A stretch of DNA of 22,868 bases from positions 1-22,868 of the forward strand of contig JBMNTK010000035.1 of NCBI GenBank assembly GCA_050945695.1, given 5' to 3'. Origin of the DNA: Ch71 sp050945695. GTDB lineage: Bacteria; Chloroflexota; Anaerolineae; DRVO01. The notes beneath the pieces were generated by a model. It did not search any database. It saw only the letters and a program-made list of their open reading frames with translations, and was not told the origin of the DNA. The position numbers and the translations under genes are program-made. How positions within the stretch are numbered: the stretch's first letter is position 1; each line of letters opens with the position of its first letter. Shown in pieces: positions 16,224-22,868 of the stretch.

Positions 16224-18425
16224 ATGACGTCCGCTGTTGGTAGTGTCCGTAGGCGCGTTACGAACGTGATTCTGATGGTCGCGATACTGCTGTTACCGCT
16301 GGGCGGCGTTCAGCCGGCAAGCGCAGACGATATCGGTTCCGCCTACATCACCCCCGACACCATGCTGGCCCGAACTTGGGGCAGCATCACCCTGGTCTAC
16401 ACCGTGGGTGAGGCAGGCTTAGCAGAGGGCGGGGGGCTGCGCATTCAGTTTCCCAAGAGCTACCACCGCTCTGCCCTCTACCCTCAGGTAGAGGACCCGG
16501 CCGGCCGCTACTACGTTAGTGCTAGTGCCTCCAACCCCGAGGTGAGCTTGAGCTTGTCCGTGGCCCATGAGGACATCAGGGATCCGGACGTAGACTTCCA
16601 GGACTACACCACCACCATCCGGGTGGAGGGTGGGTCCTTGCAGGCAGGTGACACCATCACCTTTGTCTTTGGAGATCGCTCCCAAGGGGGGATGGGGATC
16701 CTCTCTAGCGAAGCGGTAGCCCGAGAGCGGGTGTGGGTGGCAGTCGACACCCAGGGCAAAGGTATCTTCCAGATGCTTACCAACTTGCCCGTGCTTGAGA
16801 CCCGAGGTGAGCAGGCCAGCTATCTGCGGGCTATCGTGCCCTCCCAGGCCCGTGTGGGCGAGATAGTCTGGCTTCGGATCCTGGCGCTGGACCAGTACGA
16901 CAACAACTCCAGCCTCTACCGGGGCACTGTCGACATCGCCTGTGACGACCCCAGCGCCCTGTACCCACGGGAGTTCACCTTCACCTCCCTTGCTGCCGGA
17001 ATAGGGCTCATACCGGTGACCTTCAGCAGTCCTGGGGTACACCGGTGCCGGGTGAGTGAGGGGGGCATGTCGGCCTGGAGCAACCCGGTGGAGGTGGTAT
17101 CGGGACCGCTTGCCACCCGCATCTACTGGGGAGACACCCACGTGCACACCGATGCCAGTGCTGAGGGCTATGGGGATGCTGCCAGTGAGCTTCGATACGG
17201 CCGGGACGTATCGGGGCTGGACTTCATGGGCTTTCTTGACCACGGCGGCAGTGCCAATGCTCCCCTCACCCCCCAGGAGTGGGCCGAGCAGACGGCGGTG
17301 GTGGAGGCAGGCTACGACCCGGGGCTATTTGTGCCCCTTTGCAGCTATGAGTGGTCGGTGGACCAGACCTTCCAGGGGCACCGGACGGTGATCTTTCGGG
17401 ATGGGTCTCAGCCCTTCTTTGGGGCCATCACCTACCGGACCCTGGCTGAGCTTTGGGCGGCTCTTTCTGGGCATGGGCGGCCGGCCCTGACCATACCCCA
17501 CCACATGGGCATGCAGTCTAGGGCTTCCAACACGGCCGTATCGTGGGAGTATGCTAACTCAGAGTTCCAGCGGGTGCTTGAGATCTACCAGGTCAAGGGG
17601 CTTTGGGAGTCCTACGACCCAAGCCATCCGCTTTCGGCTGAGAGCATCCACATCTACACCTCCATGCCTGGTCCCTACTATGCCCAGGATGCCTGGATTG
17701 CGGGGCAGAGGTTGGGGGTGATCGCCTCCTCCGATGAGCACTGGGCCCGGCCGGGCAGAACGGGGTATGGGCTGGGGGCAGTGCATGCTACCTCCCTGAC
17801 TCGGGAAGGGATCTTCGATGGGCTCTACTCCCGCTACAGCTATGGGACCACGGGGGAGCGCATCATCCTGCACTTTAGCATCGATGGGCACCGGCAGGGG
17901 GATGAGTACGAGGTGGCGCTTCCTCACAGTCCCCAGATAAGCGTGCGGGTGTATGGGACGGACACCATAGACTGGATCGAGGTGCTAAAGCACGATGGGG
18001 AGGGGTTCCAGGTCATCCACCGGGAGATGCCGGGGTCTTGGGACCATGAGTTCAGCTTCACCGACCATAGCTTCAGCCGGGACTCCATCTACTACGTGCG
18101 GCTGCGGCAGGCAAACCAGGTAGCGGGACGGGACGTGATGGCTTGGTCCAGCCCCATCTGGGTGGATGTTGATGATGGCCAGCCGCCCATCACCGTCACC
18201 CCTACCGATCCCACGCCCACCGACACTACCGAGCCCACTCCCACCGACACCACTGAGCCTACTCCTACCCGGACCGCCGAGCCGACACCTACTAGCACAC
18301 CCAAGCCCAGCGCGGAACCGGAGGCGTCCCCCACGCCGAGGCCGACGGCCACAGCCACGCTTGTGCCTGCGCCGGAGGAGCCTCTAAATCAGGTCGTTCT
18401 TCCCTCGGTTTTCATGCACCGTTAG
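16224..18425 (+). CDS. Secreted DUF3604-family PHP-like metallohydrolase with Pro/Thr stalk and C-terminal tail motif
   Basis: 733 residues from ATG 16224; a GTG at 16221 is in frame, but GAGGAG at 16212-16217 is better spaced for 16224. Residues 1-35 are a Sec signal peptide (basic RRR, hydrophobic ILMVAILLLPLGG, cleavage after ASA). Residues about 37-300 look like two beta-sandwich domains. About 300-510 is the DUF3604 catalytic region: IYWGDTHVHTDAS (about 300), MGFLDHGG (about 337), TIPHHMGMQ (about 425) and IASSDEHW (about 500), whose His/Asp/Glu residues form the PHP-type metal centre. A further beta domain runs to about 648. Residues about 650-720 are TEPTPTDT-type repeats, and the protein ends LNQVVLPSVFMHR. 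The substrate of DUF3604 proteins is not settled; phosphoester hydrolysis is the usual inference. The next gene starts 12 bp after the stop, so the two are probably co-transcribed. Confidence 0.87.
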   Translation: MTSAVGSVRRRVTNVILMVAILLLPLGGVQPASADDIGSAYITPDTMLARTWGSITLVYTVGEAGLAEGGGLRIQFPKSYHRSALYPQVEDPAGRYYVSASASNPEVSLSLSVAHEDIRDPDVDFQDYTTTIRVEGGSLQAGDTITFVFGDRSQGGMGILSSEAVARERVWVAVDTQGKGIFQMLTNLPVLETRGEQASYLRAIVPSQARVGEIVWLRILALDQYDNNSSLYRGTVDIACDDPSALYPREFTFTSLAAGIGLIPVTFSSPGVHRCRVSEGGMSAWSNPVEVVSGPLATRIYWGDTHVHTDASAEGYGDAASELRYGRDVSGLDFMGFLDHGGSANAPLTPQEWAEQTAVVEAGYDPGLFVPLCSYEWSVDQTFQGHRTVIFRDGSQPFFGAITYRTLAELWAALSGHGRPALTIPHHMGMQSRASNTAVSWEYANSEFQRVLEIYQVKGLWESYDPSHPLSAESIHIYTSMPGPYYAQDAWIAGQRLGVIASSDEHWARPGRTGYGLGAVHATSLTREGIFDGLYSRYSYGTTGERIILHFSIDGHRQGDEYEVALPHSPQISVRVYGTDTIDWIEVLKHDGEGFQVIHREMPGSWDHEFSFTDHSFSRDSIYYVRLRQANQVAGRDVMAWSSPIWVDVDDGQPPITVTPTDPTPTDTTEPTPTDTTEPTPTRTAEPTPTSTPKPSAEPEASPTPRPTATATLVPAPEEPLNQVVLPSVFMHR
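18226..18260 (+). repeat. 35-bp Pro/Thr-linker sequence also found at 22743-22777
   Basis: Thirty-five bases in the stalk of the DUF3604 gene, encoding the EPTPTDTTEP stretch, are identical to 22743-22777 in the stalk of the second propeller gene. The local sequence is itself a short tandem repeat (TEPTPTDT units). Confidence 0.85.
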
Positions 18426-18437
18426 AGGGGAATCACC

Positions 18438-20651
18438 ATGCCCACACTCAAAGACCTAACACTCCGAACACTCCTGCCCTTAGCTTTGGTTTCTGCGCTT
18501 CTGGTGCCGACGGTGTCGCCCGAGATCCTGCTGGCAGAGTCACCCCTAGTATTCGAGGAGGTAGCGGACGAAGCGGGGTTGTACTGGCGGGATGAGACCT
18601 GCGGGTTTGCCTGGGGAGACTACGACGATGATGGGGATCTGGACCTGTTCCTAGGCAACCATCCGGCCCTATCGGAGGTGAACCAGGACCGGGAGTCCAT
18701 GCTCATGCGCAACAACGGGGACGGGAACTTCACCAACGTCATCCACCAGTCGGGGATGGTGTTGGTAGAGGATCGGCATGACACCGCCTGGGTAGACTTC
18801 GACCGGGACGGGGACCTGGACCTGTGGATCTCCATTGGTGGTCGAGGAGGCCAGGGAGAGGGGCCCTCGCATCTTTATCGCAACGATGGTGGGGGCAAGT
18901 TTGTGGATGTCGCCCCGGCGGTGGGGGTGGACTATCCCAAGGGACGGGGCCGAGGGACGAGCTGGTTTGACTTCGATCTAGACGGGGACATGGACCTGTT
19001 CTTCACGAGCGCCCAGCGGGAGGATGCGGTGAATGCCTTCTTTCGGCAGGAGGCGGATGGCACCTTCACCGACATCGCTGCTCAGCTGGGGATAGATCCC
19101 TTCGTGGGGCCCATGCCCAATGTGGCGATAGCGGACTACGACGGGGATGGGGACCAGGACATGTTCGTGACTGGTCTTTCCACCCGGCTGTATCGCAATG
19201 ATCGCACTGTGTTTACGGAGGTCTCCAGTGCGGCTGGGGTGCGCATTGGTGCGGCCACCAGTGCGGCCTGGGGAGACTACGACGGAGATGGGGATCTGGA
19301 CTTGTATGTGGCTCGGGGCGACAAGGAGCCGGGCTATGACTACCACGAGTACGTGGGAGGTGAGATCCTCTTCTCCACCCGGGTAGAGGATCCGGATGTG
19401 GAGGATGGGTTGGACTTTCGGGTAGCACCGGGTACGCCGGTGACCTTCCTCCTGCAGGTGCGCATTGGTGGGGGGGTGTTCCAGGACACCCAGTACGTCT
19501 ACATCGGGCAGAACCGGGTTCATCCGACGAGCATGCCCTTCACCCTAAGCGGTGACGAGATATCGGGGCCTCCTAGCTACCAGCCTGGAGCGGAGCGGGG
19601 CTTCTTCGTGTGGCAGTCAGAGCCGGGGTTGTGGCACGTGCGCTGGGTGGCGATCGAGGGGGACTCCCCTGAAGGCTACTCCGGCATCATCACCCCGGCG
19701 GGTCCGGCGAGTGATATCCAGGGGGTGGGGTATGAGGAGTGGGTGCAGCAGGAGATGCCGGATCGGCTGTATCGAAACAATGGTGATGGGACCTTCACCG
19801 ATGTGACTGCCCAGGCGGGGCTAGGGGCTGGTGACCTATGCCGAAGCCCAGACTGGGGAGACTTCGATAACGATGGGGACCTGGACCTGTATGTGCAGAC
19901 GGTGGGGGCGATGGATGCCGATGCGCCTAACCTGCTCTACCGAAACAACGGTGATGGAACCTTCACGGAGATAGCTGCCCAGGCCGGGGTGCAGGGAAGC
20001 ACCGAGGGCTTTGGCTGGGGAAGCATGTGGGTTGACTACAACAACGACGGCTTTCTGGATCTTCTGGCCAACCAGGAGTCCTGGTGGTGGCCGCTGGATC
20101 GGGGGCGCTATGAGCTTTTCCGCAACCCCGGCAACTCCAACCACTGGCTGAAGGTAGACCTGAGGGGTGTAGAGAGCAACTCTCGGGGGATAGGGGCGAG
20201 GCTGTGGGTGCGGGCAGGAGGAAAGACCTACTTCCGGGAGGCCATGGACAACTCGCACTACTTCCAGCACTACGTTGGTCCCCTGCACTTTGGGCTAGGG
20301 AGTGCGACGGTGGTGGAGGAGCTGCGGATTCGCTGGCCCAGTGGCACCGAGCAGGTCCTGTACAACATCCCTGCCGACCAACAGATCAAGGTGATCGAGG
20401 GACAGGACCTGCCCGTCATCCCCACGGCCACGGCCAGCCCTAGCGCGACTGTCACCCCTGACCCCACCGCGACCCCGACCGCGACGCCCACCCCACCCAG
20501 TCCGGAGCCGACCGTACCGGCACCTGCCACCCCAACGGCGACCTCCGAGCCGACTTCACCGGCCTCCGCAACGCCGACTGCCACTGGTGAGCCGAGTGGC
20601 CAAGAGACGCTTCAGGAGGTGCGGATACCTGCCGTGTTCTCATTCCGTTAG
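18438..20651 (+). CDS. Secreted CRTAC1-like FG-GAP/VCBS propeller with ASPIC-UnbV domain, tandem copy 1
   Basis: 737 residues; GAGGGG at 18425-18430 precedes ATG 18438 by 7 bp. Residues 1-34 are a signal peptide (LLPLALVSALLVPTV). Seven calcium-binding DxDxDG motifs mark seven propeller blades: DYDDDGDLDL (about residue 61), DFDRDGDLDL (120), DFDLDGDMDL (178), DYDGDGDQDM (233), DYDGDGDLDL (280), DFDNDGDLDL (474) and DYNNDGFLDL (533), each followed by an LYRNNGDGTF-type strand. The jump between 280 and 474 reveals an inserted beta-rich domain of about 135 residues (303-435). Residues about 590-655 are the ASPIC/UnbV domain (LRIRWPSGTEQVLYNIP). A Pro/Thr/Ala stalk (about 659-725) and the tail LQEVRIPAVFSFR end the protein. 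Likely an extracellular binding or adhesion protein; no catalytic residues are evident. It is paralogous to the gene at 20741. Confidence 0.9.
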   Translation: MPTLKDLTLRTLLPLALVSALLVPTVSPEILLAESPLVFEEVADEAGLYWRDETCGFAWGDYDDDGDLDLFLGNHPALSEVNQDRESMLMRNNGDGNFTNVIHQSGMVLVEDRHDTAWVDFDRDGDLDLWISIGGRGGQGEGPSHLYRNDGGGKFVDVAPAVGVDYPKGRGRGTSWFDFDLDGDMDLFFTSAQREDAVNAFFRQEADGTFTDIAAQLGIDPFVGPMPNVAIADYDGDGDQDMFVTGLSTRLYRNDRTVFTEVSSAAGVRIGAATSAAWGDYDGDGDLDLYVARGDKEPGYDYHEYVGGEILFSTRVEDPDVEDGLDFRVAPGTPVTFLLQVRIGGGVFQDTQYVYIGQNRVHPTSMPFTLSGDEISGPPSYQPGAERGFFVWQSEPGLWHVRWVAIEGDSPEGYSGIITPAGPASDIQGVGYEEWVQQEMPDRLYRNNGDGTFTDVTAQAGLGAGDLCRSPDWGDFDNDGDLDLYVQTVGAMDADAPNLLYRNNGDGTFTEIAAQAGVQGSTEGFGWGSMWVDYNNDGFLDLLANQESWWWPLDRGRYELFRNPGNSNHWLKVDLRGVESNSRGIGARLWVRAGGKTYFREAMDNSHYFQHYVGPLHFGLGSATVVEELRIRWPSGTEQVLYNIPADQQIKVIEGQDLPVIPTATASPSATVTPDPTATPTATPTPPSPEPTVPAPATPTATSEPTSPASATPTATGEPSGQETLQEVRIPAVFSFR
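18542..20402 (+). repeat. Tandem gene duplication, unit 1
   Basis: This 1861-bp stretch matches 20842-22702 at a constant offset of exactly 2300 bp at every checkpoint I compared (18542, 18885, 19441, 19851, 20341, 20391), so there is no net insertion or deletion. Perfect runs include 44 bp at 18542-18585 and 56 bp at 18885-18940. The inserted-domain part is visibly more divergent (12 differences in the 60 bases from 19441) than the blades (3 in the 60 bases from 18841). Confidence 0.92.
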
Positions 20652-20661
20652 TGGCTGGATT

Positions 20662-20683
20662 GGGAGGGGCCTTGCCCCCTCCC
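20662..20683 (+). terminator. GC-rich hairpin after propeller copy 1, possible terminator or attenuator
   Basis: GGGAGGGGC, loop CTT, then GCCCCCTCCC form a 9-bp stem with one bulged C, starting 11 bp after the stop codon. There is no T-run behind it, so it is an imperfect match to an intrinsic terminator and might only stabilise the upstream mRNA. Confidence 0.4.
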
Positions 20684-20728
20684 GTCCGTCGAGCCGCGTC
20701 TTTCGGCGAGGGCTCTTGATTGGTAGTC

Positions 20729-20734
20729 AGGAGG
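20729..20734 (+). promoter_or_regulatory. Ribosome binding site for propeller copy 2
   Basis: AGGAGG, 6 bp upstream of GTG 20741. It fixes a GTG start for a gene that runs off the right edge. Confidence 0.8.
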
Positions 20735-20740
20735 ACTGTT

Positions 20741-22868
20741 GTGAAGACGTCGAGACGACTGGCAATGGGGACAGTTCTGTTGATGTTGGTAGTGTCATCA
20801 TTGCTGCCTGCGGTGGTTCCCGAGCCCCTGAGCGCTCAGGGACCCCTAGTATTCGAGGAGGTAGCGGACGAAGCGGGGTTGTACTATCGGGATGAGACAT
20901 GTGGGTTTGCGTGGGGAGACTATGACGATGATGGGGACCTGGACCTGTTTTTGGGTCATCACCCGGCCCTGACCGAGCCGGACCCGGACCGGGAATCGGC
21001 GCTGATGCGCAACAACGGGGATGGGACCTTCAGCAATGTCATCCACGAATCGGGGATGCTTTTGGTGGAGGACCGGCATGATGCCTCCTGGATAGACTTT
21101 GACCGGGATGGGGACCTGGACCTGTGGGTGTCCATTGGCGGTCGAGGAGGCCAGGGGGAGGGACCCTCGCATCTTTATCGCAATGATGGTGGGGGCAAGT
21201 TTGTGGATGTCGCCCCGGCGGTGGGGGTGGACTATCCCAAAGGACGGGGTCGAGGAACGAGCTGGTTTGACTTTGATTTGGACGGTGACCTGGACCTGTA
21301 CTTTGCTGGGGCGCAGCGGGACGACGCGGGCAACGCCTTCTTTCGCCAGGAGGCCGATGGGACCTTTTCTGACATCACCGCCCAGCTGGGGCTAGACCCC
21401 TTCGTGGGGCCCATGCCCAATGTGGCGGTGGGGGACTATGACGGGGACGGAGACCAGGACATGTTTGTGACCGGTCTTTCCACCCGGCTGTATCGCAATG
21501 ATCGCACTGTGTTTGCGGAGGTCTCCAGCGCGGCCGGGGTGCGCATTGGAGCGGCCACCAGCGCGGCCTGGGGAGACTACGACGGGGATGAGGACCTGGA
21601 CCTGTATGTGGCTCGGGGAGACCAGGAGCCAAGCTATGACTACCACGAGTACGTGGAAGGAGAGATCCTCTTCTCCACCCGGGTAGAGGACCCGGATGTG
21701 GAGGATGGGCTGGACTTTCGGGTAGCTGCGGGTACGCCGGTAAGCTTCCTGCTGCAGGTGCGCATTGGTGGGGGAGTGTTTCGGGACCCGGCGTATGTGT
21801 ACTTGGGGCAAGACAAGACCCACCCGATGAGTATGCCCTTCACCCTAGACGGCGATGAGATATCGGCTGCCCCCAGCTACCAGCCGGGGGTGGAGCGGGG
21901 CTTCTACATCTGGCAGTCAGAGCCGGGGCTGTGGCATGTGCGTATGGTGGCGATAGAGGGGGATGCCCCTGAGGGCTACTCCGGCATCATCACCCCCGAG
22001 GGGCCGGTTAGCGAGACCCAGGGGGTGGGCTATGAGGAATGGACCCACACGGCCCTGCCTGATCGGCTGTATCGCAACAACGGCGATGGGACCTTCAGTG
22101 ATGTGACCGCCCAGGCGGGGCTGGGCAATGGAGACCTATGCCGAAGCCCAGACTGGGGAGACTTTGATAATGATGGGGATCTGGACCTGTATGTGCAGAC
22201 GGTAGGGGCGATGGATGCCGATGCGCCCAACCTTCTCTACCAAAACAACGGCAATGGGACCTTCAGTGAGATAGCCGCGCAGGCGGGAGTGCAGGGAAGC
22301 ACGGAGGGCTTTGGCTGGGGAAGCGTGTGGGCCGACTACAACAACGATGGCTTCCTGGACCTATTGGCCAACCAGGAGTCGTGGTGGTGGCCGCTGGATC
22401 GGGGCCGCTATGAGCTGTTTCGCAACCCCGGCAACGCCAACCACTGGCTGAAGGTAGACCTTCGGGGTGTAGAGAGCAACCCTCGGGGGTTGGGGGCCAA
22501 GCTTTGGCTGGTAGCGGGAGGAAGGACCTACTTCCAGGAGGCCACCGACAGCTCCCACTACTTCCAGCACTACAACGGCCCCCTGCACTTTGGGCTGGGG
22601 AGTGCAACGGTGGTGGAGGAGCTGCGGATCCGCTGGCCCAGTGGCACCGAGCAGGTTCTGTACAACATCCCCGCCGACCAGCAGATCAAGGTGATCGAGG
22701 GAGACTCCGGTCCAGAACCAACCCCGACCAACACCACCGAACCTACCGAGCCCACTCCCACCGACACCACTGAGCCTCCGTATGCCACCCTCTATGAGCA
22801 CCTCAACCAGGGAGACGATGGTAGCATCCGGATTGATGGCACCCAGCTGGTGGGCCAGACCTTCACCC
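20741..22868 (+). CDS. Secreted CRTAC1-like FG-GAP/VCBS propeller with ASPIC-UnbV domain, tandem copy 2, 3' partial
   Basis: An open frame starts at GTG 20741 and is uninterrupted to the last base (709 codons visible, no stop). The first residues, VKTSRRLAMGTVLLMLVVSS, are a signal peptide ending around PLSA-Q. From PLVFEEVADEAGLYYRDE onward it is the paralogue of the 18438 gene: seven blade motifs (the fifth is DYDGDEDLDL, with Glu for Gly), the inserted beta-rich domain between blades 5 and 6, and the ASPIC/UnbV segment LRIRWPSGTEQVLYNIP. The copies part right after KVIEG. Here a short stalk (EPTPTNTTEPTEPTPTDTTEP) leads into new sequence, YATLYEHLNQGDDGSIRIDG then LVGQTFT, which looks like the start of another beta-sandwich domain. 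So this copy has at least one extra C-terminal domain cut off by the window. Signal peptide and 5' leader differ from copy 1. Probably surface-exposed or secreted. Confidence 0.9.
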   Translation, partial: MKTSRRLAMGTVLLMLVVSSLLPAVVPEPLSAQGPLVFEEVADEAGLYYRDETCGFAWGDYDDDGDLDLFLGHHPALTEPDPDRESALMRNNGDGTFSNVIHESGMLLVEDRHDASWIDFDRDGDLDLWVSIGGRGGQGEGPSHLYRNDGGGKFVDVAPAVGVDYPKGRGRGTSWFDFDLDGDLDLYFAGAQRDDAGNAFFRQEADGTFSDITAQLGLDPFVGPMPNVAVGDYDGDGDQDMFVTGLSTRLYRNDRTVFAEVSSAAGVRIGAATSAAWGDYDGDEDLDLYVARGDQEPSYDYHEYVEGEILFSTRVEDPDVEDGLDFRVAAGTPVSFLLQVRIGGGVFRDPAYVYLGQDKTHPMSMPFTLDGDEISAAPSYQPGVERGFYIWQSEPGLWHVRMVAIEGDAPEGYSGIITPEGPVSETQGVGYEEWTHTALPDRLYRNNGDGTFSDVTAQAGLGNGDLCRSPDWGDFDNDGDLDLYVQTVGAMDADAPNLLYQNNGNGTFSEIAAQAGVQGSTEGFGWGSVWADYNNDGFLDLLANQESWWWPLDRGRYELFRNPGNANHWLKVDLRGVESNPRGLGAKLWLVAGGRTYFQEATDSSHYFQHYNGPLHFGLGSATVVEELRIRWPSGTEQVLYNIPADQQIKVIEGDSGPEPTPTNTTEPTEPTPTDTTEPPYATLYEHLNQGDDGSIRIDGTQLVGQTFT
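20842..22702 (+). repeat. Tandem gene duplication, unit 2
   Basis: Counterpart of 18542-20402 at offset 2300 bp. Similarity starts abruptly at the mature N-terminus and stops abruptly after the ASPIC/UnbV domain; the flanking signal peptide and stalk coding sequences are unrelated or only loosely alike. Confidence 0.92.
22743..22777 (+). repeat. 35-bp Pro/Thr-linker sequence also found at 18226-18260
   Basis: Identical over 35 bases to the stalk of the DUF3604 gene, although the two proteins are otherwise unrelated. Propeller copy 1 has a differently composed stalk (ATPTATPTPPSPEPT-type), so this stalk was not inherited with the propeller duplication. Confidence 0.85.

Noticed and set aside
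18170..18385. Pro/Thr-rich repeats read as a CRISPR or intergenic repeat array
   Set aside because: They are in frame inside a secreted protein, have no spacers, and encode TEPTPTDT-type stalk units.

Overview
The window is GC-rich, coding is entirely on the + strand, and it looks like chromosome of an uncultured or little-studied bacterium, most likely Chloroflexota. That guess rests on the combination of Pro/Thr-rich stalks in secreted proteins, short 'VxLPxVFxxR'-like C-terminal tails, a GT-C-like/TPR giant protein and CRTAC1-like propellers. It is inferred from family style, not from a marker gene. I see no rRNA, tRNA, CRISPR array, transposase or integrase.

Region 1 (1-15878) is a tightly packed run of seven genes with gaps of about -4 to 44 bp, probably one operon. 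In order: a 5'-truncated alkaline-phosphatase-superfamily phosphodiesterase; a lipoprotein with a Pro/Ala/Thr stalk and a barrel-like domain; a 2985-residue protein joining a polytopic GT-C-like membrane domain to about sixty TPRs and a C-terminal beta-sandwich; an MFS_3-type exporter; a membrane-anchored endonuclease/exonuclease/phosphatase (EEP) family enzyme; and two tandem FemAB/GNAT-fold paralogues of 344 residues each. The mix suggests cell-envelope or surface-glycan work: polymer handling, phosphoester cleavage, export and aminoacyl/acyl transfer.

Region 2 (15879-16223) is a 345-bp gap with no convincing gene but with nested complementary segments that could fold as a structured RNA leader.

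Region 3 (16224-22868) holds three secreted proteins: a DUF3604 PHP-like metallohydrolase and two tandem CRTAC1-like seven-bladed FG-GAP/ASPIC-UnbV propellers. The two propeller genes are a tandem duplication at a constant 2300-bp offset with no net indel over about 1860 bp. The second copy begins at a GTG (20741) and runs off the right edge. The DUF3604 protein and the first propeller end in a Pro/Thr stalk followed by a similar short tail, a candidate C-terminal sorting or anchoring signal. The FemAB pair just upstream resembles the FemAB branch known to accompany exosortase/PEP-CTERM sorting, which makes a surface-attachment theme plausible but unproven.

Several obvious longest-frame starts are wrong and are corrected here using ribosome binding sites and paralogue alignment: 1475, 12688, 13791 and 16224. 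The first gene has no start in the window.
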